64,000 bases of DNA from the NCBI RefSeq assembly GCF_018130785.1, contig NZ_JAFCJT010000010.1:124001-188000 (forward strand), given 5' to 3'. Below are positions 50,101-58,065 of this stretch, piece by piece. A model generated the notes under the pieces. The model saw nothing but the letters and a program-made list of their open reading frames with translations, did no database searches and was not told the DNA's origin. The position numbers and the translations under genes are program-made. How positions within the stretch are numbered: position 1 is the first letter of the stretch; every line of letters starts with the position of its first letter. The DNA is from Bradyrhizobium liaoningense. GTDB lineage: Bacteria > Pseudomonadota > Alphaproteobacteria > Rhizobiales > Xanthobacteraceae.

Positions 50101-51033
50101 CTACGTCGTCTGCTTTCTTGACGCCACGAACACGCCGGCCAGCACCAGCGCGAAGCCGATGAAGTGGAACGCCTGCGGGTGTTCGCCGAGGAACGCCATC
50201 GCCATGATCGAGCCGAACACCGGCACGACGTGGAAGAACGGCGCGGCGCGGTTGGCGCCGATCAGGCGCACACCGCGATTGAAGCAGAGATAGGCGAGTG
50301 TCGACGGGAACACCGCGACATAGAACAGGGTCAGCAAATTCGGCCCGTCGAGCTTCATCACCGGGCGCGCGGACAGCTCCCAGATCTCCAGCGGAATGAG
50401 ACAGGCCGCGCCGGCGCCGAAGGTGAAGGCGAGGAACGACAGGCCGTGCATCGGCGGCCGCTTCAGGGTCAGCACCGAATACAGCGCGAAGATGATCAGC
50501 GCGACGATGAAGATGAGATCGCCCTTGTTGAACGCGATGTTCGACAGCGTGGTGAAATCGCCATGCAGAAGGATCGTCAGCACGCCGCACATCGAGAGAG
50601 CCACGCCGAACGCCTGTGCCGCGGTGAGGCGGACGCCGAGGATGGCCAGCGACCACAGCGCCACGACCAGCGGCGCGGCCGACTGGAGCAGCAGCGTGTT
50701 GAGCGCCTGGGTATGCTCCAGCGCCCAATATTGCAGTGTGTTGAAGGCGCCGATCCCGGTGATCGACAGCACGATCATCAGGCCGAGCCTGCTGCGGATC
50801 GCGGGCCAGTCCTGGGCGAGATGTTTCCGAGCGAACGGCAGCACCAGCAGGAAGGCGAAGGTCCAGCGCAGGAACGACAGCGTCACCGGCGGGATGTGGC
50901 CGGCGGCGAGCCGCCCGACAATGGCGTTGCCGGCCCAGCACATCGCGGTGATGCTGAGCAGCAGGTAAGGCTGGTTGGCGATCCAGTTGTGACCCGATGA
51001 TTCGGAGCCCGTGGTCTGGCCGGTGGCGGACAT
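50101..51033 (-). CDS. EamA/DMT family transporter, copy 2
   Basis: A 310-residue membrane protein with about ten helices and two EamA repeats (LLLSITAMCWAGNAIVGR at the start, GFALVLAGVFVASRK at the end). It shares long similar stretches with the gene at 48488-49423 (NQPYLLLS, AAPFFHVVPVFGS), so the two are paralogues. The frame extends further upstream, but the ATG at 51033 gives the common start. Substrates are unknown. Confidence 0.88.
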   Translation of the reverse strand: MSATGQTTGSESSGHNWIANQPYLLLSITAMCWAGNAIVGRLAAGHIPPVTLSFLRWTFAFLLVLPFARKHLAQDWPAIRSRLGLMIVLSITGIGAFNTLQYWALEHTQALNTLLLQSAAPLVVALWSLAILGVRLTAAQAFGVALSMCGVLTILLHGDFTTLSNIAFNKGDLIFIVALIIFALYSVLTLKRPPMHGLSFLAFTFGAGAACLIPLEIWELSARPVMKLDGPNLLTLFYVAVFPSTLAYLCFNRGVRLIGANRAAPFFHVVPVFGSIMAMAFLGEHPQAFHFIGFALVLAGVFVASRKQTT

Positions 51034-51398
51034 TGTGATTGTTATGGCCCCGCGGAGGTGCGCCGAAGCCCCGGCCCGGCGAGGTCGGGCCGGCTGACAG
51101 CCCGGCATGCCCAAAGACACGGAAATCGAGCCTGCATCAACGGGGGGCGGATGCATCGCGACCATGCAGTGGCAGATCAGCACTCACGCTTTGGTCGAAG
51201 CTTACCGAGCTGCCCTGGAAGGCTTCTGGATTTTCCGGGGATATCAAAGGCTTAAATAGCCTCTTGAGCCCCGAAAAAGCCCCGTTCTTGCTTGCCTAGA
51301 GAGGCTGCTTCCTTTATCCGGTTGGCTGCCTCGCGTGTGAACGGCTCCGGCCGTCAGCTGGGCTGGCGCATCTAAAATCTTCAGAGGATTACCCGCGA
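51034..51398. other. intergenic region upstream of purA
   Basis: About 365 bp with no convincing gene. The left 200 bp is GC-rich and featureless. The part at 51231-51278 contains nested inverted repeats (listed separately). The purA ribosome region (cagaggattacccgcg) lies at the right end. The divergent EamA gene starts at 51033, so two promoters are expected here. Confidence 0.5.
51231..51278 (+). promoter_or_regulatory. nested hairpin in purA leader (candidate RNA element)
   Basis: Outer arms ttttccgggg (51231-51240) and ccccgaaaaa (51269-51278) pair with one bulged base. They enclose an inner hairpin aggct-taaat-agcct (51248-51262). It lies about 120 bp before the purA start. It may be a leader structure controlling purA or an upstream terminator. 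I recognise no named RNA class. Confidence 0.45.
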
Positions 51399-52691
51399 AT
51401 GGCCAACGTTGTCGTCGTCGGAGCCCAGTGGGGCGACGAAGGAAAGGGCAAGATCGTCGACTGGTTGTCGGAACAGGCCGACATCGTCGCGCGCTTCCAG
51501 GGCGGCCACAACGCCGGCCATACGCTGGTCATCAATGGCGAGACCTACAAGCTCGCGCTGTTGCCCTCAGGCGTGCTGCGCCCGTCGAAACTGGCGGTGA
51601 TCGGCAATGGCGTCGTGTTCGATGCGCAAGCCTTCCTTGACGAGGTCGCCAAGCTGCGCGGACAGGGCGTGGCCGTCGGCCCGGAGAACCTGCGCGTCGC
51701 AGAGAATGTCACGCTGATCCTGCCGTTGCACCGCGAGCTCGACGCTCTGCGCGAGTCTTCCAACTCGGCGACTGCGATCGGCACCACACGTCGCGGCATC
51801 GGGCCGGCTTATGAGGACAAGGTCGGCCGTCGTGCCATCCGCCTGATGGACCTCGCCGACCTCGACACCCTGCCGCACAAGATCGACCGGTTGCTTGCTC
51901 ACCACAATGCGTTGCGCCGCGGCCTGAACCTGCCCGAGTTCGACGGCAAGGACATCCTGAAGGAGCTGAGCGCGCTGGCGCCGCAGCTGCTGCCCTATGC
52001 CGAGACCGTGTGGCGGTTGCTCGACACCGAGCGGCGCGCGGGCAAGCGGATCCTGTTCGAGGGCGCGCAGGGCGCGCTGCTCGATGTCGACCACGGCACC
52101 TACCCTTACGTCACCTCCTCGAACACGGTGGCGGCGCAGGCCGCGACTGGCACGGGCATCGGTCCGGGCGGGGTCGGTTATGTGCTCGGTATCTGCAAGG
52201 CCTATACGACCCGGGTCGGCCAGGGCCCGTTCCCGACCGAGCTTCTGAATGAGATCGGCGAGGAGATCGGCCGCCGGGGCCGCGAGTTCGGGGTCAATAC
52301 CGGCCGCAAGCGCCGCTGCGGCTGGTTCGACGCCGTGCTGGTCCGCCAGACCGTGCGGACCTGCGGCATCAACGGCCTGGCGTTGACCAAGCTGGACATC
52401 CTCGACGGTTTCGATTCGATCGAGGTCTGCACCGGTTATAAGCTCGACGGCAAGGAGATCGACCATTTCCCGGCCGGCGAGGGCGCCCAGGCCCGGGTCG
52501 AGCCGATCTACGAGACCATCGAGGGCTGGAAGGAGCCGACCGCCAATGCGCGGTCCTGGGCCGATCTGCCGGCCCAGGCCATTAAATATGTCCGCCGGAT
52601 CGAGGAATTGGTTGGGTGCCCGGTCGCACTGCTTTCCACCAGCCCCGAACGCGAGGATACTATCCTGGTGCAAAATCCGTTTGAGGCTTAA
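51399..52691 (+). CDS. purA: adenylosuccinate synthetase
   Basis: A 430-residue cytosolic enzyme that makes adenylosuccinate from IMP, aspartate and GTP in AMP synthesis. The P-loop-like GAQWGDEGKGKIVDWL, the IMP/GTP site FQGGHNAGHT, TTRRGIGPAYEDKVGRRAIR and the C-terminal signature segment GRKRRCGWFDAVLVRQTVR are all intact. Length matches the family. The gene is a convincing housekeeping gene. A Pro-rich membrane protein follows 37 bp downstream. Confidence 0.98.
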   Translation: MANVVVVGAQWGDEGKGKIVDWLSEQADIVARFQGGHNAGHTLVINGETYKLALLPSGVLRPSKLAVIGNGVVFDAQAFLDEVAKLRGQGVAVGPENLRVAENVTLILPLHRELDALRESSNSATAIGTTRRGIGPAYEDKVGRRAIRLMDLADLDTLPHKIDRLLAHHNALRRGLNLPEFDGKDILKELSALAPQLLPYAETVWRLLDTERRAGKRILFEGAQGALLDVDHGTYPYVTSSNTVAAQAATGTGIGPGGVGYVLGICKAYTTRVGQGPFPTELLNEIGEEIGRRGREFGVNTGRKRRCGWFDAVLVRQTVRTCGINGLALTKLDILDGFDSIEVCTGYKLDGKEIDHFPAGEGAQARVEPIYETIEGWKEPTANARSWADLPAQAIKYVRRIEELVGCPVALLSTSPEREDTILVQNPFEA

Positions 52692-52728
52692 CGAAATCTT
52701 ACCGGGACGCGCGTATAGTTGAGTTGAA

Positions 52729-54366
52729 ATGGCTGATTACTATCCGCTGATCGCCCGCGCTATTGCCGCCCTGGACCCCAATGCTCCCGGCGAAAGCCGT
52801 CGCGCGCTCTATGAGCGGGCGCGCACGGCCCTGATTGCGCAGCTCCGTAGCGTGCAGCCGCCGCTATCCGAGTCCGAGATCACCCGCGAACGGTTGGCGC
52901 TGGAAGAGGCCGTTCGCAAGGTCGAATCGGAGGCCGCCCAGCGCGCCCGGGAGGCCTCGCGCCCCGGTGGCGGTGCCCGCAGCGGCGGCAGCGGTGACGC
53001 CTTCCGCCGGGCCAGCACCCGCGCCGCCGAGGGTAACCCGCCCCCGTCTCAGCCGACCGCCCCGCGCACCCGTCCGGCTCCTCCGCCGCCGCGTGCCGAC
53101 CGCCCGTCCTTCAACGTCGATGATGACCAGGGCGAGGCCCCGCGTGCGCCGCGGGCCCCGCGTTTCGACGCGCCGCGCCAGCCGGGTCCCCCGGCAGCGC
53201 CGCCGATGCCGGAGCCGCCGGCTGCTCCGCCGGCCGGACGTGATCGCCCGCCCGGGCGCCGTCCGCCCGACGTCGGCCCGCCACCACCCGTGCCGCCGGC
53301 GCCGGGCGTGCGGGGTTTTCGCGACATCACCGCCGACGTGAACGATCTCGGCGGCGCTGCCGCGCAGGCCAACCGCGCCGCGCGCCGCACCTACGCCAAT
53401 GTGCCCTCGCCCTCGCCGGAGTTTGACCGGCTGGAGCCGAGCCTGGAAAATCGCGCCGGCGAGCAGGACGCGCCCTATTCCTACGACGAGTCGATCGAGG
53501 AGGCCGAGCGCTACACGCCGCAGCCGCCATCCTCGCGGCCGGGGTCGGGGCGCCCGCACATCCCCGTCCTCGACCGTGATGCCAAGAAGGCCACGCGTGG
53601 CTCCGTTTTTCCGTTCAAGAGCGCGATCGCCGTCGGCATCGTGCTGATCCTGGTCGGCGCCGGCATCCTCTGGGGCAAGCCCCTGGTCCAGATCGTGAGC
53701 GGCCTGTTCAAGTCCTCGCCGACCCAGGTGGTGGAGGCGCCGAAGGACCCGGCCCAGCCGCAGAGCAAGCCCAAGATTCCGGATCGCGTCGGCCAGCCCT
53801 CGGCCAGCGACCAGCCGGTCGCGCCGGTGGCGCAGAAGGTCGTGCTCTATGACGAGGATCCGTCCGACCCGAAGGGCAAGCAATATGTCGGCTCGGTGGT
53901 GTGGCGGCTCGAGCCGATCAAGGCCTCGGGCAACCAGAAGGCCGACGTCGCCGTGCGCGCCGACATCGAGATCCCCGACCGCAAGTTCAAGATGACGATG
54001 TCGTTCCGCCGCAACACCGATTCGTCGCTGCCGGCGAGCCACACCGCGGAGTTGACCTTCATCCTGCCGCCGGATTTTCCGGGCGGCGGCGTCGCCAACG
54101 TGCCGGGCATCCTGATGAAGTCGAACGAGCAGGCGCGCGGCACGCCGCTCGCGGGTCTCGCGGTCAAGGTCACCGACGGCTTCTTCCTGGTCGGCCTCTC
54201 CAACGTCGACGCCGACCGCGCTCGCAACGTCCAGCTCCTGAAGGAGCGCTCATGGTTCGACGTGCCGCTGGTCTACGCCAACCAGCGCCGCGCCATCATC
54301 GCCATCGAGAAGGGCGCCCCTGGCGAGCGCGCCTTCAACGACGCATTCGCGCAGTGGGGCGACTAG
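52729..54366 (+). CDS. Pro-rich single-span membrane protein, unknown
   Basis: A 545-residue protein of unknown function. Residues 1-75 are helical and charged (RRALYERARTALIAQLR, RLALEEAVRKVESEA). A long Pro/Arg/Ala/Gly-rich disordered region (about 78-290) follows. A single membrane span (about 298-318, AIAVGIVLILVGAGILWG) precedes a folded C-terminal domain (about 345-545) with segments KVVLYDEDPSDPKGKQYVGS and KFKMTMSFRRNTDSSLP. With a cytoplasmic helical N-region, it resembles a scaffold. It begins 37 bp after purA and is likely cotranscribed. No named domain is recognised. Confidence 0.8.
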   Translation: MADYYPLIARAIAALDPNAPGESRRALYERARTALIAQLRSVQPPLSESEITRERLALEEAVRKVESEAAQRAREASRPGGGARSGGSGDAFRRASTRAAEGNPPPSQPTAPRTRPAPPPPRADRPSFNVDDDQGEAPRAPRAPRFDAPRQPGPPAAPPMPEPPAAPPAGRDRPPGRRPPDVGPPPPVPPAPGVRGFRDITADVNDLGGAAAQANRAARRTYANVPSPSPEFDRLEPSLENRAGEQDAPYSYDESIEEAERYTPQPPSSRPGSGRPHIPVLDRDAKKATRGSVFPFKSAIAVGIVLILVGAGILWGKPLVQIVSGLFKSSPTQVVEAPKDPAQPQSKPKIPDRVGQPSASDQPVAPVAQKVVLYDEDPSDPKGKQYVGSVVWRLEPIKASGNQKADVAVRADIEIPDRKFKMTMSFRRNTDSSLPASHTAELTFILPPDFPGGGVANVPGILMKSNEQARGTPLAGLAVKVTDGFFLVGLSNVDADRARNVQLLKERSWFDVPLVYANQRRAIIAIEKGAPGERAFNDAFAQWGD

Positions 54367-54394
54367 GGCTCCTCTCTTCCTGTCGAGGGAGATC

Positions 54395-54480
54395 GTCATG
54401 CCCGGGGCTTGTCCCGGGCATCCACGGTCTTCGTGCCGCGGTCTAAGGCGTGGATGGCCGGGACAAGCCCGGCCATGACG
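54395..54480. repeat. intergenic repeat with cgggacaagcccgg arms
   Basis: An 86 bp inverted element with arms gtcatgcccggggcttgtcc and ggacaagcccggccatgac. It lies between the Pro-rich protein gene and the small secreted protein gene on the other strand. Part of the same sequence (gtcatgcccgggcttgtcccg) occurs at about 62017-62041. A dispersed repeat, from memory. Confidence 0.7.
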
Positions 54481-54496
54481 CCAAGGATGGCCGACG

Positions 54497-54763
54497 TTAT
54501 TGCGCCGCGGCCTCCCGCTTGCGCGCGGCCGCGTGCTCGCGGTCCATCACGGCGCGGCAGCCGGGGCTGACCTGCGCCTTGTTCCGCACCATGCAGGCCC
54601 TGATCCTGGAGATGTCGGGAATCTCACTGGAGCACAGCCGCATCGCATCACCCGTGCACATCTGCTGTGCTTCGGACGAGAAGGCGAGGCCGGGCGATGT
54701 CTGGAGTGCGATGGCGGTGGTCGCGAAAGCGAAGAGCGAAACGATGGTCGTGTAGCGTGTCAT
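54497..54763 (-). CDS. small secreted Cys-rich protein 1
   Basis: An 88-residue exported protein (signal about 1-26, ending GLAFSSEA). The mature part has four cysteines in the pattern C-x3-D-x3-LC, then CMVRNKAQVSPGC. That is the cysteine-rich repeat layout seen in GLG1-type (Cys_rich_FGFR) repeats. The frame extends upstream to 54838, but the ATG at 54763 gives the signal peptide. A sister protein with the same pattern lies at 55291-55536. Function unknown. Confidence 0.72.
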   Translation of the reverse strand: MTRYTTIVSLFAFATTAIALQTSPGLAFSSEAQQMCTGDAMRLCSSEIPDISRIRACMVRNKAQVSPGCRAVMDREHAAARKREAAAQ

Positions 54764-55022
54764 GACGAATGCGTCCCCGAGTTCCGTGGTTTGAACCACT
54801 TGGTTTTGGGGCGCCGCACGCGGCTTGATCTGCCGCATGTCACAGCCTTCACGCCGGGAACCCTAGTCCCGCATGTGGTCGCTCGATCTCTCGTGATGTT
54901 CGAATCGAAAAGTGCTGCGCCGCCCGATTCGAGTATGCGCCATTGTCACGCGGCTGCAATGGTGCGCTCGAATGAATTCGCAGTTGTTGCGTGTACGTCA
55001 CGCAACAAAATGCGGCGCGAGA

Positions 55023-55253
55023 TCAGATCAACCGATCAGACGATGCGCTTGCTTGTTCCACGTCGCTCGCGCCGAGTGCTGCGGCGTGTTCCTCGACGGC
55101 AGTGACGCCCTTCGCAGTGAGCTCGAACAGATCGCCATCCTTCATCACATAGCCGTCGGCGATCAGCTCGCCGATCTTGCCGTGCCTGTCGTCGGCAAAG
55201 GCGACCGACTGGCTGATGTCCCGCAGGATCGAGAGCTGTTCGTCGCGCAACAT
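55023..55253 (-). CDS. hypothetical protein, 76 aa
   Basis: A small soluble protein, MLRDEQLSILRDISQSVAFADDRHGKIGELIADGYVMKDGDLFELTAKGVTAVEEHAAALGAS. The segment GKIGELIADGYVMKDGDLFELTAKG looks like a winged-helix-type wing (short helix, then a beta hairpin), so a small DNA-binding protein is possible. A gagaggga ribosome site precedes the ATG. No named domain recognised. It lies between the two Cys-rich protein genes, on the same strand. Confidence 0.68.
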   Translation of the reverse strand: MLRDEQLSILRDISQSVAFADDRHGKIGELIADGYVMKDGDLFELTAKGVTAVEEHAAALGASDVEQASASSDRLI

Positions 55254-55290
55254 GGCTTCCCTCTCCGTGCGCCGGGGGTCGCTCCCGGCC

Positions 55291-55536
55291 TTACATGCCG
55301 TGGCTCTGAAATACCTTGCTGCAGGCCTTCGACAGCCTGGCCCGATTGGCTTGCAGGCATCCCTGCACCGCGCTGTCATTGCCGAGCTCCTTGCGGCAGA
55401 AGCGCGAGGCGTCACGCGAGCAGGCGTTCTGTTCCTGCGGCGTACCCATGTGGCCTTGCGCGAGAGCAGGCGCGGTCGACATGCCGCTCAGGGTTGTCAG
55501 GACGAGCGTCGCCATAAGGATGGATTTCCGGGACAT
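55291..55536 (-). CDS. small secreted Cys-rich protein 2
   Basis: An 81-residue exported protein (signal about 1-28, ending PALAQG). The mature part has C-x3-D-x2-RFC, then GCLQANRARLSKAC, the same layout as the protein at 54497-54763. Four Cys could form two disulphides. The two are probably paralogues with a conserved role in the envelope, function unknown. The frame continues upstream, but the ATG at 55536 gives a proper signal peptide. Confidence 0.72.
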   Translation of the reverse strand: MSRKSILMATLVLTTLSGMSTAPALAQGHMGTPQEQNACSRDASRFCRKELGNDSAVQGCLQANRARLSKACSKVFQSHGM

Positions 55537-55689
55537 CGACACAACTCCCAATCTGACTGCCGGTATGAATTTCAGTCCTGTCTGAACTCGTCGCATTGCC
55601 GCTTGTTCCCCTCAGGAAGGGGCAGGCGCCCCCGCTATTCAAGGTTCCCGCGTCGCTGCTATAACAGCGGGGAAGAATGAGGATACTCG

Positions 55690-56115
55690 ATGAAACGCTA
55701 TCTGGTGTTTGCGCTGGTCGGTCCGTTCGTCGGCGGGTTCCTGCTCCTGCTGACGACGACCTATCAGTCCGGTTACTGGGCCCAGACCAGTCTCAGCGAG
55801 GTCGGAAAGCTGTTCGCGGTGTTCTTCAAATCCCTGCAATACAGTTATTTGTTCGGCTTCCTGCCCTCGCTGATGATCGGTGCGGTCGACGACATCCTGG
55901 TCCACGTCCGCCGGATCGGCCCGGTACTGCGGATGCTGGTGGTCGGCCTGTTCGCCTTCGTGCTGGCGTCGCTGACCTACAGCTCGCGCGGGCCGGATTC
56001 GGGCGCGGTGCAGTTCATCCTGTACGGCCTGGTCGGATTCGTGCCGGCGGTGATTTCATCCTGGCTCGTACATAGATATGTCGAGGAGCCGCAGGCGGCT
56101 GCGGCACCGACCTGA
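55690..56115 (+). CDS. small polytopic membrane protein, unknown
   Basis: A 141-residue protein with about four hydrophobic segments (residues 4-23, 48-66, 83-99, 110-128) and a polar Ala-rich C-terminal tail. Segments include LVFALVGPFVGGFLLLL and LFGFLPSLMIGAVDDIL. A gaggata ribosome site precedes the ATG. The stop is 61 bp before the next gene, so an operon with the DUF4112 protein is likely. No named function. Confidence 0.75.
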   Translation: MKRYLVFALVGPFVGGFLLLLTTTYQSGYWAQTSLSEVGKLFAVFFKSLQYSYLFGFLPSLMIGAVDDILVHVRRIGPVLRMLVVGLFAFVLASLTYSSRGPDSGAVQFILYGLVGFVPAVISSWLVHRYVEEPQAAAAPT

Positions 56116-56176
56116 ACGCGCGACGTTCGGGCGCGGCGCGGCAACTTCCGCCACGCCAGCGCGTTCCCTAAAGGCC

Positions 56177-56719
56177 ATGACGATGTCCGATGACGATATT
56201 CTTGCTCCGCACAGACCCCGTTCCGGTGCCCGCTCGGGCGGGAGTTTTTCGGGCACCAAAGCGCGCGGCCCGATCATCGACCAGGACGGCCATGAGATCC
56301 GTCCCGAAACACTGGAGCAGGGGTTTAGCGAGTTTCGCTTCGAGTTCGGCCAGGGAAACCCGTTCGGCGATCTGACGCGGGAGCAGCGGGTCGCGCGGAT
56401 CGAGGCCATCGCAAAGCTGCTCGATGTCGCCTTCATCCTGCCCGGCACGAATATCCGCTACGGCATCGACGGGCTGATCGGGCTGATCCCGGTCGTCGGC
56501 GACATCATCACCACCGCGATCTCGCTGTGGCTGGTGCGCGAGGCCCGCGCGCTGGGCGCGCCGTGGTACCTCACCGCGCGCATGCTCGGCAACGTCGCGG
56601 TCGACGGCGTGGTCGGCATGGTGCCGTTCGCGGGTGATGCCTTCGACGTCATGTTCCGCGCCAACATGCGCAACGTCCGCCTGCTCCGCCGCTGGCTCGA
56701 CAAGCAGCCGCGCATTTGA
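56177..56719 (+). CDS. DUF4112 membrane protein
   Basis: A 180-residue protein of the DUF4112 family, with a soluble N-region (about 1-75) and two hydrophobic segments in the C-terminal half. The family signature is LLDVAFILPGTNIRYGIDGLIGLIPVVGDIITTAIS, followed by MLGNVAVDGVVGMVPFAGDAFDVMFRANMRN. The ATG at 56177 is chosen because the family starts there. The frame to 56078 overlaps the previous gene. Function unknown. Confidence 0.86.
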   Translation: MTMSDDDILAPHRPRSGARSGGSFSGTKARGPIIDQDGHEIRPETLEQGFSEFRFEFGQGNPFGDLTREQRVARIEAIAKLLDVAFILPGTNIRYGIDGLIGLIPVVGDIITTAISLWLVREARALGAPWYLTARMLGNVAVDGVVGMVPFAGDAFDVMFRANMRNVRLLRRWLDKQPRI

Positions 56720-56779
56720 AGCTTGCGCAGTTCTTCGCCTTTTCCCGCAAGCGGGGAGAGGCGAGGACTCCCCAAACGC

Positions 56780-56811
56780 AAAAAGCGCGACGGCGTTTCA
56801 GCCATCGCGCC
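56780..56811 (-). terminator. Rho-independent terminator of the 96-aa gene
   Basis: Minus-strand stem gcgcgatgg and ccgtcgcgc (one wobble pair) with a loop ctgaaacg, followed by ttttt. It is 30 bp after the stop of the gene at 56841-57131. A smaller hairpin (cccgc-aa-gcggg, about 56744-56755) lies between it and the converging DUF4112 gene. Confidence 0.75.
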
Positions 56812-56840
56812 TTCAGCGCACATCGGAGGCTTGCGAAAGC

Positions 56841-57131
56841 TTATGCCGCGTCCGCGTCGGTGGTCGTCTCGACCGGCTTGGGACGGCGGGGCAGCGGGAA
56901 GGCTTCGCTCTCATAGAGCGAGCGGATGCCGTTCTGGTCGAAGCGCGCTTCCTCGACCTGGAGATAGGCGCCGTTCAGCGAATCCGTCGGCAACTGCTCC
57001 ATCGCGAACTGCACGGCTTCGGCGGCGGTGCCGAACCGGCGATAGGTAAAGCCCGCACGCTTCTTCTTGCGGATCGCGGCGGGGAAGAGTTCGGCAGAGG
57101 TGTTGAAGTTGAACGGACGCAGTGGACGCAT
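56841..57131 (-). CDS. conserved hypothetical protein, 96 aa
   Basis: A basic soluble protein beginning MRPLRPFNFNTSAELFPAAIRKKKRAGFTYRRFGTAAEAVQFA. The C-terminal half is rich in acidic residues and prolines. No named motif. The ATG at 57131 has gaggtc ahead. A TTG two codons earlier (57137) is also in frame. A well-formed terminator follows. Function unknown; KKKRAGFTYRRFG may be a nucleic-acid-binding patch, which is a guess. Confidence 0.72.
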   Translation of the reverse strand: MRPLRPFNFNTSAELFPAAIRKKKRAGFTYRRFGTAAEAVQFAMEQLPTDSLNGAYLQVEEARFDQNGIRSLYESEAFPLPRRPKPVETTTDADAA

Positions 57132-57343
57132 GGTCAAAGACCTCGTGATCTTGTCTGGGGCTTTAAGCGCGTGGGGTTTTGGAAGGCAGGGACCACGATC
57201 GGGTGGGCCCGCTGCACATCATTTTCGCCCACTAATATAGGCCGATTTGACAGAAATGCGACCCCTGCGATGGGAGATGATGAATCCGCGCATGGCAGCT
57301 CCGCGGACGCTGGAAATCAAGCAATTTCAATGATTTATTTGGT

Positions 57344-57508
57344 TTACAGTTTGCCAAGAAGCAGCAGCACGATGAGCACCACCAGTACCACGCCGCCGAT
57401 CCCCATGCCGGAATGGCCCATGCCATAGCCATAGCCGCCGATCCGGCCGGACATGCCACCGATGAGATAGATGATCACCAGGATGATCAGGATGGTCCCA
57501 AGCGTCAT
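57344..57508 (-). CDS. DUF3309 small membrane protein
   Basis: A 54-residue protein of the DUF3309 type. It starts MTLGTILIILVIIYLIGGM, has a Gly/Tyr-rich middle, and ends IGGVVLVVLIVLLLLGKL. It has two hydrophobic segments. It resembles small hydrophobic membrane peptides common in Rhizobiales. The long upstream frame is not coding. It stands alone upstream of a gap; its relation to msrB is not clear. Confidence 0.78.
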   Translation of the reverse strand: MTLGTILIILVIIYLIGGMSGRIGGYGYGMGHSGMGIGGVVLVVLIVLLLLGKL

Positions 57509-57615
57509 GGATTCCTCCCTGGCGGCCGCCGGACTGCGCGCATCGGCCGCACCGCCAGGAGAGAAAAGCACATCGCGCCGCCGGGTTCCATGACGGAACC
57601 GGGCGGCGCGCGATG

Positions 57616-58035
57616 TTATTTGGGCTCGAGCTTCAGCGCAGCCGAGTTGATGCAGTAGCGCAGGCCGGTCGGGCCGGGGCCGTCGGGGAAGACGTGACCG
57701 AGATGGCCGCTGCACTTGGAGCAGAGTACCTCGGTGCGGATCATGCCGTGACTGGCATCGTGCTCCTCGTCGATATGGCTCTCGACCGCGGGCTGGGTGA
57801 AGCTTGGCCAGCCGCAGCCGGAATCGAACTTGGCATCGGACTCGAACAGCACATTGCCGCAGCCGGCGCAGACATAGGTGCCGGCACGGTGGTCGTGCTC
57901 ATACTCGCCGGAGAAGGGACGCTCGGTCGCCTTCTCGCGCAGCACCGCGTACTGCATCGGCGACAATTCGCTGCGCCACTGCTCTTCGCTCTTGATGACC
58001 TTGTCGTCGGTGGTTTTCGTCTTGGTGTCGGGCAT
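57616..58035 (-). CDS. msrB: peptide-methionine (R)-S-oxide reductase
   Basis: A 139-residue enzyme that reduces methionine-R-sulfoxide in proteins. Zinc-binding Cys pairs CAGC and CSKC are present, and the catalytic cysteine is in LRYCINSAAL. GCGWPSFTQP and HLGHVFPDGP are family hallmarks. No signal peptide. It follows msrA by 30 bp on the same strand, so the two form an operon. Confidence 0.96.
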   Translation of the reverse strand: MPDTKTKTTDDKVIKSEEQWRSELSPMQYAVLREKATERPFSGEYEHDHRAGTYVCAGCGNVLFESDAKFDSGCGWPSFTQPAVESHIDEEHDASHGMIRTEVLCSKCSGHLGHVFPDGPGPTGLRYCINSAALKLEPK

Positions 58036-58065
58036 GGGTCTCCCGTTTGTTTGGCGATCTCGCGA

